From Ilumatobacter sp963746265 (GTDB taxonomy: Bacteria > Actinomycetota > Acidimicrobiia > Acidimicrobiales > Ilumatobacteraceae): a DNA stretch of 64,000 nucleotides. Each line of letters starts with the position of its first letter. Position 1 is the first letter of the stretch. Positions 53,255-62,726 of the stretch are shown piece after piece. A model generated the notes under the pieces. It saw only the letters and a program-made list of their open reading frames with translations, ran no database searches and was not told the origin of the DNA. Made by a program: the position numbers and the translations under genes. The DNA is taken from positions 1 to 64,000 of the forward strand of contig CAVVAM010000004.1 of NCBI GenBank assembly GCA_963746265.1, in the 5' to 3' direction.

Positions 53255-53884
53255 GTGGCCGTCGAACTCGTCACGACCGACGGGATCTTCGCCCTCGACG
53301 GCGGCGAGTGGGAGGTCACCAACAACATCTGGATCGTCGGTGACGACCGCGAGGTGGTCGTGTTCGACGCCGCGCACGACCACCGACCGATCATCGAGGG
53401 AATCAACGGCCGCCGCGTGAAGGCGATCGTGCTCACCCACGGCCACAACGACCACATCAACGCTGCCGTCCCACTGCGCGACGCCGTGGACGCCCCCATC
53501 CTGCTGCACGGCGACGACCGGATGCTGTGGGAGGTCGTGTGGCCCGATCACGAGACCGACGGTGCCGTCGTTCCGGGCGAGACCATCGATGTCGGTGGTC
53601 ACTCGCTCGGAATCCTGCACACACCCGGTCACTCGCCGGGATGCTGCTGCTTCCACGACGGCGCCTCGGGCCTCGTGCTGTCCGGCGACACGCTCTTCTG
53701 CGGCGGACCGGGTGCCACCGGCCGGAGCTTCAGCGACGAACCCACGATCATCCGGTCCATCCTCACCCAGCTCCTGAGCCTGCCGTCGGAGACGGTGGTG
53801 CACACGGGCCACGGGGACACGACCACGATCGGCGCCGAACGTGAGGGCGTGCTGGCCCGCGCCCACGAGCTCGGTGTCGTCTGA
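53255..53884 (+). CDS. MBL-fold metallo-hydrolase (probable S-formylmycothiol hydrolase partner)
   Basis: 209 residues. The metal site is complete: LTHGHNDHINAAV (HxHxDH), LHTPGHSPGCCC, VLSGDTLFCG and VVHTGHGDTTTIG. It begins 2 bp after the stop of the mycothiol dehydrogenase and is surely co-translated. In other actinobacteria this gene pair is conserved, and the hydrolase is thought to free formate and mycothiol from the thioester; that role here is inferred from context. Confidence 0.88.
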   Translation: MAVELVTTDGIFALDGGEWEVTNNIWIVGDDREVVVFDAAHDHRPIIEGINGRRVKAIVLTHGHNDHINAAVPLRDAVDAPILLHGDDRMLWEVVWPDHETDGAVVPGETIDVGGHSLGILHTPGHSPGCCCFHDGASGLVLSGDTLFCGGPGATGRSFSDEPTIIRSILTQLLSLPSETVVHTGHGDTTTIGAEREGVLARAHELGVV

Positions 53885-53950
53885 CGTGGCCTGACCGATC
53901 ACGCCCTCGGTGCGCACGATCGCTCACGCCGATGTCGGTAGGTTGCTGGG

Positions 53951-54907
53951 ATGCAGCGGGTCGTGGGAGTCGTGCAGCACTACGCCTGGGGCGACCCCGC
54001 GTTCATCCCGGATCTGCTCGGCATCGAACCCGACGGCAGGCCGTGGGCCGAGTTGTGGCTCGGGACCCACGCGAACGGGCCGACCACGTTCGACGACGGC
54101 ACGCCGCTGTCCGACGTCAGCGGGCCGATTCCCTACCTGCTCAAGGTGTTGGCCTGCAGCGAGCCACTCTCGTTGCAGACCCACCCCGACGCCGATCAGG
54201 CGCGACGTGGCTTCGACGCGGGGATCTTTCCGGACGCCAAGCCGAAGCCGGAGCTGCTCTGTGCACTGACGCGGTTCGAGGCGCTCTGCGGCATCCGCCC
54301 GATCGATGCGTCACTCGCCCTGTTCGACGATCTGGGGCTCGACGTGTGGTCACGCGTGCTCGCAACCGATGGACCGGGAGCCGTGCTCTCGGGGCTGTAC
54401 CGTCGCGAGCTCGACAGGGGATCGGTCATCGCCGCATGCTCGCACTCGTCGCGCCCCGAAGCGGCCTTGGTGCGCAAGCTCGCCGCGATGTACCCCGACG
54501 ATCCGAGTGTCGCGGCGACCCTGCTCCTCAACCATGTCGTGCTCGGACCCGGCGAGGCGATCCGGCTCGACGCCGGCACGCTGCACGCGTACCTGCACGG
54601 TGCCGGGATCGAACTCATGGGCCCGAGCGACAACGTGGTGCGCGGCGGGCTGACGACGAAGCCGGTCGACGTCGATCTCCTGCTCGCGACCGTGGACCCG
54701 ACCCCACTCCCCGACCCCAGGCTGCCACCGTCGACCCGCTACGAACTGCCGCATGCCGGTGTCGCACTCGTACAGCTCGGTCCGGGGCAGACCCACATCG
54801 CGATCGGGCACGAGCTCACCATCGACCTGCTCGGCAACACGTGGTACTGCTCCCCCGGTGACGAGTTGACGTCCGAGGACGTCACCTACGTGGTCGTGCC
54901 GGCCTGA
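53951..54907 (+). CDS. manA: mannose-6-phosphate isomerase, class I
   Basis: 318 residues. Zinc isomerase between fructose-6-P and mannose-6-P, feeding GDP-mannose and glycan synthesis. Marks are VVGVVQHYAWGDPAFIPDLL, AELWLGTHANGP, LPYLLKVLA-like PYLLKVLACSEPLSLQTHPD, KPELLCALTRFEALCG, LDAGTLHAYLHGAGIELMG and DNVVRGGLTTKPVD. It is about 70 residues shorter than the usual 390, with a reduced C-terminal domain, but all metal ligands (Gln, His, Glu, His) can be seen. TAGGTT lies 6 nt before the ATG. Confidence 0.92.
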   Translation: MQRVVGVVQHYAWGDPAFIPDLLGIEPDGRPWAELWLGTHANGPTTFDDGTPLSDVSGPIPYLLKVLACSEPLSLQTHPDADQARRGFDAGIFPDAKPKPELLCALTRFEALCGIRPIDASLALFDDLGLDVWSRVLATDGPGAVLSGLYRRELDRGSVIAACSHSSRPEAALVRKLAAMYPDDPSVAATLLLNHVVLGPGEAIRLDAGTLHAYLHGAGIELMGPSDNVVRGGLTTKPVDVDLLLATVDPTPLPDPRLPPSTRYELPHAGVALVQLGPGQTHIAIGHELTIDLLGNTWYCSPGDELTSEDVTYVVVPA

Positions 54908-55286
54908 TCGCCGGCTGCCCGCCACTGCTCGGCACCGCCATCGTCGTCCGGCTTCCGGGCATCGACGCGGTGGTCACGTGTCGACCGACTCACACGACAA
55001 CGGTCGGGACGAGGTTGCCTCCTCGGTGATGACGGTCCCGCCGCTCTCGTCGTCTTCGACGTGACGACACGGGTCGCCCACGGCGGGGTCGTCGACGCGT
55101 CTGCAGCGGTCTTCGACGACTGGGTGCCGGAACACGATCGAGGGCGTGCCGGCCGACGACGCCGAGCGCACGGCGACCGGCGACGTCGTCGTGCAGACAT
55201 CGGTGGAGGACGGCGCACCGATCGCCTTCGACTTCGACCACTGGTCGACGCGCGTCGAGGCCGACGTCCAGGCCAATCGATCGACG
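54908..55286. other. intergenic stretch, 379 bp, between convergent genes
   Basis: No gene is supported. A plus-strand frame at 55146 reads ERTATGDVVVQTSVEDGAPI and ADVQANR before losing sense, so a fragment of an old gene is possible but was not identified. Confidence 0.4.
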
Positions 55287-56012
55287 TCACACGCCGAGCG
55301 CTGCTGCGATCGCTGCCGTCCCCGCAACGAGGGCGTCGGCCTGTTCGTCACTGAGGCTTGCGTACGCCGGCACCAACAGCTCGTCGGTCATCTCCTCGGC
55401 GCGTTGCCACGTGGCGCGGTCGTCGGCCGTGATGTCGGGGGCGGTCTCGTAGCCGAACACGGTGACATCGTCGGGCCGCTTGATGGCGTGCGCCTTCGCG
55501 CTGTCGAGGCCCTGTGCGACCAGCGAGAGCAGGTGGACGCTGCCACGGAGTTCGCGAAGCACCATCGCCTGGTGCATCGCGGCAGCAGGCGCGTCCTCGG
55601 GCACCGGCTCGGCCCGCATCGCCGTGAACAGGGGCAGCGATGCCCCTTCGACCTCGCCGATGATCTGCGTCGCAGCCTCGACGAACCCGTCGAGACCCTC
55701 CACGTCCGCCAGCTTCGCCCGCCCGAGCTCATGGGCGCACTGGTGGTAGAGACGTGCAGCATCGCGCGGCGCCACCCGCTCGGAGGCCGTGGTCCACATC
55801 TTGGTGATCAGGTCGGGATGGAAGTACCCGAACGCGCCGTGCACCACCTCGGGCTCGACGTTGCCGAGCACGCCGCCGCGCCCGAGGATGTAGAACCGGA
55901 ATCCGTCGAGCCCGGCCTCCTTGCCACGAGCGATCGTGTCGGGATGGAAGTAGAACGCCGCGCCGATGGTGCCGATCGCATCGGTCGCTCGCATGATCTC
56001 GATGGGTTGCAT
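55287..56012 (-). CDS. SCO6745 family protein
   Basis: 241 residues, mainly helical, resembling the actinobacterial SCO6745/HTH-like family: FYFHPDTIARGKEAGLDGFR, FYILGRGGVLGNV, AFGYFHPDLI, LYHQCAHELGRAKLADVEGL and LRGSVHLLSLVAQGL. The function of the family is not known. GATCAT lies 6 nt before the ATG on the minus strand (one mismatch to the local -10 pattern). It starts 41 bp after the ispG stop on the same strand. Confidence 0.75.
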   Translation of the reverse strand: MQPIEIMRATDAIGTIGAAFYFHPDTIARGKEAGLDGFRFYILGRGGVLGNVEPEVVHGAFGYFHPDLITKMWTTASERVAPRDAARLYHQCAHELGRAKLADVEGLDGFVEAATQIIGEVEGASLPLFTAMRAEPVPEDAPAAAMHQAMVLRELRGSVHLLSLVAQGLDSAKAHAIKRPDDVTVFGYETAPDITADDRATWQRAEEMTDELLVPAYASLSDEQADALVAGTAAIAAALGV

Positions 56013-56053
56013 GCCGGCATGATCCCAGCCGGCGCAGCCGGCCGTCGAGTCGG

Positions 56054-57283
56054 TCAGCCCGAGACCTTCTTGCGGATCTCGACGATCTTCTCCCCGGCGC
56101 GGTTGGCGTCGTCACCCTGGGACTCGAGCAGAGCCGAGCGGTCTCGCGCTGCTTCGCGCTCAGCGACCGTGGTGTCGGCCTTCTCGATCGCAGCATCGGT
56201 GCCGTGTTCGTTGATGAACTCGGCCCACTCGACGAGAGCATCGACCATCTCGTCTTCGGGCACGACGGCGATGTTGCGGCCCTTGACGAACAAATGCCCG
56301 CGCTTGTTGCCGGCGGCGATGCCGATGTCGGCCTCGCGCGCTTCGCCCGGCCCGTTCACGACGCAGCCCATCACCGCGACCTGCAGTGGCAACTGCCGTT
56401 CGCCGAACGCTGCCATCGCCCGGTTGGCGACGTCGATGACGTCGACCTCGGCGCGTCCGCACGACGGACACGCGATCAGGTCGACGTTCTTGCGCTCCCG
56501 CAGGCCCAGCGCTTCGAGCAACTGCCGACCGGCACGCGCCTCCTCGACAGGATCCGCGGTCAGCGAGTAGCGGATGGTGTCGCCGATGCCCTCCATGAGC
56601 AGGGTGGCGATGCCGGCAGTCGCCTTGATCAGACCTGCGGGAGGAGGACCGGCCTCGGTCACGCCCAGGTGGAGCGGTACGTCGGTGACGGCGGACAGTT
56701 GACGGTACGCCTCGACCATCAACGGCACACTCGACGCCTTGACCGAGATCTTCATCAGATCGAAATCGACCTCGTGGAAGTACGCCATCTCACGTTCGGC
56801 CGACTCGACCATCGCCTCCGGTGTGGCGCCGCCGTACTTCTCGTAGAGGGACGGGTCGAGCGAACCGGCGTTGACACCGATGCGGATCGGGATCTCTCGA
56901 TCGCGCGCCTCGGCGGCCACTGCCTTGATGTGTTCGGGCTTGCGAATGTTGCCGGGGTTGAGACGCAGACCGTGCACGCCGGCTTCCATGGCCGCCAGCG
57001 CCATCCTGTGCTGATGGTGGATGTCGGCGATGATCGGCACCGGCGAACGCGGGACGATCTGCGCCAGGCCTTCCGCGGCGGCCTGCTCGTTGCAGGTGCA
57101 GCGCACGATGTCGCAGCCCGCCGCGGCGAGCGCGTAGATCTGCTGCAGCGTGCCCTCGACGTCGGCAGTCTTGGTGATCGTCATCGACTGCACCGACACC
57201 GGCGCGTCACCGCCGACCGGGACGTCGCCCACCATGATCTGTCGGGTGGGCCGGCGCTCGGTCTTCCAGTCGGTCACATCCAT
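56054..57283 (-). CDS. ispG: 4-hydroxy-3-methylbut-2-enyl diphosphate synthase
   Basis: 409 residues. 4Fe-4S enzyme of the MEP isoprenoid route that reductively opens the cyclic MEcPP. Marks are PVSVQSMTITKTADVEGTLQ, GCDIVRCTCNEQAAAEGL, PIIADIHHQHRMAL, LRLNPGNIRKPEH, IRIGVNAGSLD and LHLGVTEAGPP. The cluster ligands are in IACPSCGRAEVDV and VMGCVVNGPGEAREADIG. The C-terminus has an extra charged coiled stretch of about 50 residues. A TAGCGT box lies 10 nt before the ATG. dxr of the same pathway lies 2.2 kb upstream. Confidence 0.95.
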   Translation of the reverse strand: MDVTDWKTERRPTRQIMVGDVPVGGDAPVSVQSMTITKTADVEGTLQQIYALAAAGCDIVRCTCNEQAAAEGLAQIVPRSPVPIIADIHHQHRMALAAMEAGVHGLRLNPGNIRKPEHIKAVAAEARDREIPIRIGVNAGSLDPSLYEKYGGATPEAMVESAEREMAYFHEVDFDLMKISVKASSVPLMVEAYRQLSAVTDVPLHLGVTEAGPPPAGLIKATAGIATLLMEGIGDTIRYSLTADPVEEARAGRQLLEALGLRERKNVDLIACPSCGRAEVDVIDVANRAMAAFGERQLPLQVAVMGCVVNGPGEAREADIGIAAGNKRGHLFVKGRNIAVVPEDEMVDALVEWAEFINEHGTDAAIEKADTTVAEREAARDRSALLESQGDDANRAGEKIVEIRKKVSG

Positions 57284-57386
57284 CGCGGTTCCGACGCTAC
57301 CGCTCCGGCACCGGATCCCGACGGCCAGCTCCGGGCCGCAACGCCGAGACGGTGCCGGCGGCGCTCCGACCGGGCGCAGCGTCGTG

Positions 57387-57899
57387 CTACTCGGATCGAT
57401 GCTCGTGCGGCGCCCGTGGCCAGTAGCGCGTCGGGGAGATCCCGTCCGCTTCGACGAGCTCGGTCGCGACCCGGTCGTACTCGTAGCAGTTCACTTCGTA
57501 CTGGTTGCCCCACGGGTCCGCCAGATCGAAGGCCCAACAGAGGTCGAAGTCGATGAGGTCGTTCGGCATCAGTGCACGGCCGGACGGGCCGTGGATCTCT
57601 CCGGGGAGCGATCGGACGAACCCGATGAAGGTGTCGGCGGCGACGCTGAACGCAACCCCTGTCTGCTGGGCGACCATGGGATGCTCGTCGTTGGCTTGGA
57701 ACAACGCCAGCATGGTCACGCCGCCGTCCGCCGAGATCTGCAACGGGCCGCCGTCGACGCCCGATGCCCAGAAGTCGAACCGCTCGACGGGCTCGAAACC
57801 GAGATGTCGGGAGTACCACTCGAGCGCAGCATCCCGATCCGGAACCCGGATGTGGACGTGATCGAGCCTGCCCATTCGGAACCTGTCGGGGGACGTCAT
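57387..57899 (-). CDS. VOC family protein (extradiol-dioxygenase-like)
   Basis: 170 residues. Two vicinal-oxygen-chelate halves: LDHVHIRVPDRDAALEWYSR at the start and DLCWAFDLADPWGNQYEVNC near the end, with candidate ligands His, His and Glu. An N-proximal DRDAALEWY helix is typical of antibiotic-resistance and dioxygenase-like VOC proteins. Substrate unknown. TAGAGT lies 6 nt before the ATG on the minus strand. It sits between rseP and ispG, genes that are adjacent in many bacteria. Confidence 0.8.
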   Translation of the reverse strand: MTSPDRFRMGRLDHVHIRVPDRDAALEWYSRHLGFEPVERFDFWASGVDGGPLQISADGGVTMLALFQANDEHPMVAQQTGVAFSVAADTFIGFVRSLPGEIHGPSGRALMPNDLIDFDLCWAFDLADPWGNQYEVNCYEYDRVATELVEADGISPTRYWPRAPHEHRSE

Positions 57900-58198
57900 G
57901 CGACCACTCTAGATACGTTCTGAGGCGCCATCGCTGCGATCGACAGCGACGCCGAGCGGCGGAGCCAGCCGGTTCGCAAGCGCAGTCCGGACACGACGCC
58001 GGCCGTCTTGGGACAGTGAGCGTCGGGGCCGATCACGGTCTCGATCAGCCGCCACGCCGACCCATCACACGACAGACCCGAATCGACCACGAAGCCGAGC
58101 CGGAGTCCGTCGTGCTGTCCGCAACGCACAACGGACCCGGGCCGTCATCGGGCAGCAACGGTGAGGCGGAGCGCATTGAGCGATGCGACGGGCCCGGC
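57900..58198. other. intergenic stretch, 299 bp
   Basis: Apart from the TAGAGT promoter box at 57906-57911 (minus strand) for the VOC gene, nothing recognisable was seen. Confidence 0.45.
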
Positions 58199-59485
58199 TC
58201 AGCCGACCGGGTCGGTGATGTCGAGGTAGAGCCCCGACATGAACAGGAACAGCAGCACCGTCATCACCGCCATCGCAAACGGCATCATCTTGGCGACATC
58301 GGCGTAGTAGCGCTGGCCGCCACGCTCTCGAATCCGCTCATAGGTGGCGATGGCGGCGTGGCCACCATCGAGCGGCAGCAGTGGGAACATGTTGAACACG
58401 CCCACGAACACGTTGAGCACGGCCAGCAGGAACAGAATGCCGATGATGCCCTGGGCCTCGCCGACGTCGTCGCTCAGCCCGGTCACACCGACCAGTGTCG
58501 TCGGACGGGTCTCCAGATCGTCGTTCGTGCCGGCCACGTGCGTGAAGATGTTCACGGGATTGAGCACCTTGACCGCCCCCTTCGTCATCTCCCACGATGT
58601 CGGGACGATGTCGGTGACGGCGTTGGCCGCGGCGGCCGGCACCGAGTGCTCGACCGTCTCGAAGTAGGTGCTGCTCGACACGCCGATGTACGGCTTGCCG
58701 AACAGCGGCGAGTCCTCGTCGACGTTCGCGCCCAGGACGACGTCCAGCACCACGACCTCTCCGTCACGCAGCACCACCATCTCCACCGACTCCTGCGGGT
58801 CGTTGCGCTGCACGATCCGCCCGAGGTCGCTCGACCCGTCGACCGCCTGACCGTCGATCGATCGGACCACGTCGCCGGGCTGGAGGCCCGCGACTGCTGC
58901 GGGGCCGGCGGATTCGACGCCACCGATCTCGGCACCGTTGGCGAACGTCTCACCTTCGGCCACGTACACCACGAACAGCAAGACGATCGCGATCAACATG
59001 TGCATGATCGAGCCGGCGGAGATCACGAGCAGCCGCTTCGGGTAGCTCTTCGACCGATAGGTGCGGTCCTCGTCACCCGGCTCGACCTCGTCCATGTTGT
59101 TCATGCCGATGATCCGGACGAAGGCGCCGAGCGGAAGCGCGCGCACGCCGTACTCGGTCTCGCCCCGGCGGAAGCTCCACAGGCGCGGCCCGAACCCGAT
59201 GAAGAACTGCGTGGCCTTCATCCCCGTCCACCGAGCGGTGACGAAGTGGCCCGTCTCGTGGAGGAAGATCGCAACGAGCACGCCGACCACGAACACCAGC
59301 CACCAGATGCTGAACAACCCCAGCAACCCGATCAGCGCGACGACCGCGATCACACCGAGCGCACCACGAACACCGCCGACCAGCTCGTCGTCGGACTTCT
59401 CCACGACGGAGCCGCCGGCCATCACCTCGCTCGTGAACCGGCCGTGTGGCTGCTTCGGGGGTGCGGGGAGTTCGTCGGTTGTCAT
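58199..59485 (-). CDS. rseP: site-2 membrane metalloprotease (M50, RseP-like)
   Basis: 428 residues. Intramembrane zinc protease that usually completes release of anti-sigma factors or clears signal peptide remnants. Marks: an N-terminal membrane segment, then VLVAIFLHETGHFVTARWTG (HExxH), GFGPRLWSFRRGETEYGVRA and LPLGAFVRIIGM. A PDZ domain (about 180-265) contains PAAVAGLQPGDVVRSIDGQA. The third metal ligand region is NMFPLLPLDGGHAAIATYE in the last membrane half. Its ATG follows the dxr stop with no gap (TAGATG), so it is translationally coupled. Confidence 0.93.
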   Translation of the reverse strand: MTTDELPAPPKQPHGRFTSEVMAGGSVVEKSDDELVGGVRGALGVIAVVALIGLLGLFSIWWLVFVVGVLVAIFLHETGHFVTARWTGMKATQFFIGFGPRLWSFRRGETEYGVRALPLGAFVRIIGMNNMDEVEPGDEDRTYRSKSYPKRLLVISAGSIMHMLIAIVLLFVVYVAEGETFANGAEIGGVESAGPAAVAGLQPGDVVRSIDGQAVDGSSDLGRIVQRNDPQESVEMVVLRDGEVVVLDVVLGANVDEDSPLFGKPYIGVSSSTYFETVEHSVPAAAANAVTDIVPTSWEMTKGAVKVLNPVNIFTHVAGTNDDLETRPTTLVGVTGLSDDVGEAQGIIGILFLLAVLNVFVGVFNMFPLLPLDGGHAAIATYERIRERGGQRYYADVAKMMPFAMAVMTVLLFLFMSGLYLDITDPVG

Positions 59486-60640
59486 CTACCTCGCCAATCT
59501 GTGCTCGATCGCCGACGACGCCCGGCGGCGGGCCGTTGCGTCCGCAGCAATCACTTCCTCGACGGTATCGGGAACGGAGCCCTCATACTCGTCGAGCACC
59601 GCACGACATACATCGGCAATATGTGACCAGGAGATGAGCCCATCGAGGAACGCGTCGACGGCGACCTCGTTGGCAGCGCTCAGCCATGCCGGAGCAGCGC
59701 CTCCGGCCCGACCGGCCTCGTAGGCGAGGCCGAGGCAGCGGAACGTCGCCAGGTCGGGTGGTTCGAAATCGAGGCGCGACAGCGTCGTCCAGTCGATGCG
59801 ACCGAACGCGGTGCCGATCCGATGCGGGTAGCCGAGGGCGTAGCCGATCGGGAGCCGCATGTCGGGCATGCTGAGCTGTGCGATCGTCGAGCCATCGGTG
59901 TACTCCGCCATCGAGTGCACGATCGACTGCGGATGCACCACCACCTCGATCCGGTCGTAGGCGACGCCGAACAGTTCGTGCGCCTCGATCACCTCGAGCC
60001 CCTTGTTCATGAGCGTGCTGGAGTCGACCGTGATCTTCGGACCCATCGCCCACGTCGGGTGGGCCAACGCGTCGTCGACCGATACCGCGGCCAGTTGGTC
60101 GGCGGTGCGACCCCGGAACGGTCCACCGCTCGCCGTCAACACGATCCGGCTGATCTCACGATCGTCGATGGACGACCGCAGGCACTGGTGCACGGCACAG
60201 TGTTCACTGTCGACCGGCACCAACTCGGCGCCCGACGTCGAACGGAGCGGCTGCACCACCGGCCCGGCCGCGATCAGGCTCTCCTTGTTCGCCAGTCCGA
60301 GCCGCTTGCCGGCGGCGAGCGTGGCGACCGTGACCGACAGGCCGGCGAACCCCACGACGCCGTTGATCACGACGTCGGCGCGCTCGACGAGGTCGGCCTG
60401 GTCGGCGACGACCTCGACGTCCGGGAGGGCGGCGGCCACTCGCGCGCGACTGGACGCGTCGGCCACCGCAACCACCTCGGGCCGGAACTCTCTGGCCTGC
60501 GCGATCAGATCATCGGCCGATGATCCGGCGCCGAGTCCGGTGACGGCGTAGTGCGCGGCGCCTTCGGCGCGGACGACGTCGAGGGTTTGGGTGCCGATCG
60601 ACCCGGTGGAACCGGCGATCGCAACGCGGACAGGAGCCAT
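59486..60640 (-). CDS. dxr: 1-deoxy-D-xylulose 5-phosphate reductoisomerase
   Basis: 384 residues. Second step of the MEP route. The NADPH fold is VAIAGSTGSIGTQTLDVVRA. Substrate and metal residues are in LANKESLIAAGPVV, VPVDSEHCAVHQCL, ILTASGGPF-like IVLTASGGPFRG, ITVDSSTLMNKGLEVIEAHE and the flexible loop before SMAEYTDGSTIAQLSMPDMR. It lies 15 bp after the cdsA stop and directly abuts rseP downstream. Confidence 0.96.
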   Translation of the reverse strand: MAPVRVAIAGSTGSIGTQTLDVVRAEGAAHYAVTGLGAGSSADDLIAQAREFRPEVVAVADASSRARVAAALPDVEVVADQADLVERADVVINGVVGFAGLSVTVATLAAGKRLGLANKESLIAAGPVVQPLRSTSGAELVPVDSEHCAVHQCLRSSIDDREISRIVLTASGGPFRGRTADQLAAVSVDDALAHPTWAMGPKITVDSSTLMNKGLEVIEAHELFGVAYDRIEVVVHPQSIVHSMAEYTDGSTIAQLSMPDMRLPIGYALGYPHRIGTAFGRIDWTTLSRLDFEPPDLATFRCLGLAYEAGRAGGAAPAWLSAANEVAVDAFLDGLISWSHIADVCRAVLDEYEGSVPDTVEEVIAADATARRRASSAIEHRLAR

Positions 60641-60655
60641 GCCGAGCCGTCCGGC

Positions 60656-62074
60656 TCAGCCGCTGAAGTTGGTCCAGGGCTCGAGCACGAGCGTCAGGTA
60701 GTACACCGCCGGCAGCGTGAACAGGAACCCGTCGAAGCGGTCGAGGATGCCACCGTGGCCCTTGACGATCGAACCGAAGTCCTTGACGTCGAGGTTGCGC
60801 TTGAACATGCTCTCGACCAGATCGCCCATCGGCGCCGTGATCGAGACCACGACGGCGAGCGCCAGCAGATCCCAGTTGGAACTCCACGTCGAGCTGCTTT
60901 CGCTGATCCCGACGAGCAGCAGTGCGATGACCGTGAGCATCGCACCGCCCATGAATCCCTCGACCGTCTTGTTCGGGCTGATCCAGTGCCGCAGCGGCGT
61001 ACGACCCACAGCCGATCCGACGAACAGGGCGCCGACGTCATTGGCCACCACTCCGAGCGCCAGAAGGAACAAGGTGTCGGTGCCGCGATGCTCGGCGACC
61101 TCGAGCAGGCTCCCCGAGTTGGTCGAGAAGCGCAGGATCAGCATGGAGAACGATCCGAGCAAGCCGATCCAGACCATGCCCAGCGTGGTGATCGAGACGT
61201 TGGGCATCGGTCCTGCTTCGACGCTCCGAGCCCCGATGAAGCTGCCGGCCGTGGCCATGAACCCGAATGCGAACACCAGTGGCAGCGCGCCGACACCGAG
61301 CCAGTAGGCCGCCAGCGGCGCAGCCACACAGGCGACGATGCCCGGCACGACCGCCGGACGGTAGCCCTTCTCGGCGACCTTGTCGTAGAACTCGACGGCT
61401 GCCAGGCCCAGGATCACCACGATGAGCGCGGCCACTGCCACCGGCCGGTACATGAGCGCAGCCACGAAAGCTGCGGCGAGCACGAGGCCGACGGCGATCG
61501 CGGCGGGCATGTCACGACCGGACGAACGCGACACGGGAGCGCCCGCTGCCCGCGGGGACTGGCCACTGCGGCGGCGCCCCGACGGCGGCTGACGCCGCGG
61601 CATGCCGGACGGGTCGGTACCGATCGTGATGCGACTCGGCTCGGTCTGGATCGCCGCCGACTCCCCGGTGACGCGGCGGTGCTGCCCCGATACGCCGGGC
61701 GGCTCGTCGGTGATGCGGCGCTGCTGGGCAGTCGGCAGCTGCTCGTCGAGACTTCCCGAGGGGTCGGCGGGTTCGTCGTCTTTCCACACCGGGGATTCGG
61801 ACGAGAACGACGACCACACGTCGAGTTCTTCGTGTTCGGGGACGTCGGCCGTTTCGGGAACGTCGAATCGTGGGATCTCGCCGGTCGGCGGTTCGGTCCA
61901 GTGCGGGAGCGACCCGGTGTCGCTGTCGCCGAAGCTGATGGCATCGGACTCGTCGGTCGGCTCCGACTCACCCTTCACCGGCGGCAGGTTCTCTGTCGGT
62001 TCCGCATCGTCGAACAACGACCCGAACTCACTGAAGTCGTCGTCTCGACGACTCCGCCAGCTTTCATCGCTCAT
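60656..62074 (-). CDS. cdsA: phosphatidate cytidylyltransferase with long acidic N-terminal extension
   Basis: 472 residues from ATG 62074 (MSDESWRSRRDDDF, with GAAGGGA about 9 nt upstream). It makes CDP-diacylglycerol for phospholipid synthesis. The C-terminal 290 residues are the membrane enzyme, with about eight helices, SPNKTVEGFMGGAML and the family signature MFKRNLDVKDFGSIVKGHGG followed by ILDRFD. The first 180 residues are acidic, then Arg/Pro-rich, probably disordered and cytosolic. This extension is far longer than in E. coli but similar in style to actinobacterial relatives. Confidence 0.94.
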   Translation of the reverse strand: MSDESWRSRRDDDFSEFGSLFDDAEPTENLPPVKGESEPTDESDAISFGDSDTGSLPHWTEPPTGEIPRFDVPETADVPEHEELDVWSSFSSESPVWKDDEPADPSGSLDEQLPTAQQRRITDEPPGVSGQHRRVTGESAAIQTEPSRITIGTDPSGMPRRQPPSGRRRSGQSPRAAGAPVSRSSGRDMPAAIAVGLVLAAAFVAALMYRPVAVAALIVVILGLAAVEFYDKVAEKGYRPAVVPGIVACVAAPLAAYWLGVGALPLVFAFGFMATAGSFIGARSVEAGPMPNVSITTLGMVWIGLLGSFSMLILRFSTNSGSLLEVAEHRGTDTLFLLALGVVANDVGALFVGSAVGRTPLRHWISPNKTVEGFMGGAMLTVIALLLVGISESSSTWSSNWDLLALAVVVSITAPMGDLVESMFKRNLDVKDFGSIVKGHGGILDRFDGFLFTLPAVYYLTLVLEPWTNFSG

Positions 62075-62111
62075 CGCGTGCGTCCCTTCCCCATCTGGTC
62101 GTCGGCTCGGG

Positions 62112-62669
62112 TCAGACCTCGAGCAGCTCAGCTTCCTTGCGGCCGAATGCCCGGTCGATCCGCTCGACGTGATCGTGCGTGATCTTCTCCAGTTCCTTTT
62201 CCGCACGGTCGAGCTCGTCGGCGGAGATCTCACCGGCCTTCTCGGCGGCCTCCATGACCTTGCGGGCGTCGCGGCGAATGTTGCGCACGGCGATCCGACC
62301 ATCCTCCGACATCGTCTTGACCACCTTGACGTACTCGCGTCGACGTTCCTCGGTCAACGGGGGGAAGTTGAGGCGGATCACGACGCCGTCGTTGTTGGGC
62401 GACACGCCCAGGTCACTGTCCCGGATCGCTCGCTCGATCGCCCCCAGCGAACCGCGATCATGCGGCTTGACCATGAGCATGCGTGCCTCGGGGACGGAGA
62501 TCGATGCCATCTGCTGGATCGGCACCTGGGCGCCGTAGTACTCCGCCGTCAATCGTTCGACCAGCGCCGGCGCCGCCCGACCCGTGCGGACGGTGCCGAA
62601 CTGGCTCTGCACGTGCTCGACGGCCTTGTCCATCTTGTCCATGGCATCCAGCAGGGTTTCTTCGGTCAC
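62112..62669 (-). CDS. frr: ribosome recycling factor
   Basis: 185 residues, normal length. Splits post-termination ribosomes with EF-G. Marks are TGRAAPALVERLTAEYYGAQ, VPIQQMASISVPEARMLMVK, DSDLGVSPNNDGVVIRLNFP, PLTEERRREYVKVVK and VRNIRRDARKVMEAAEKAG. TACGCT on the minus strand lies 6 nt before the GTG start. It follows pyrH by 57 bp. Confidence 0.96.
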   Translation of the reverse strand: MTEETLLDAMDKMDKAVEHVQSQFGTVRTGRAAPALVERLTAEYYGAQVPIQQMASISVPEARMLMVKPHDRGSLGAIERAIRDSDLGVSPNNDGVVIRLNFPPLTEERRREYVKVVKTMSEDGRIAVRNIRRDARKVMEAAEKAGEISADELDRAEKELEKITHDHVERIDRAFGRKEAELLEV

Positions 62670-62726
62670 ACGACCAGCGTAACCCTCGTACGGTCCACCG
62701 GCGGCGATTCAGGCGACGAGGCCGGA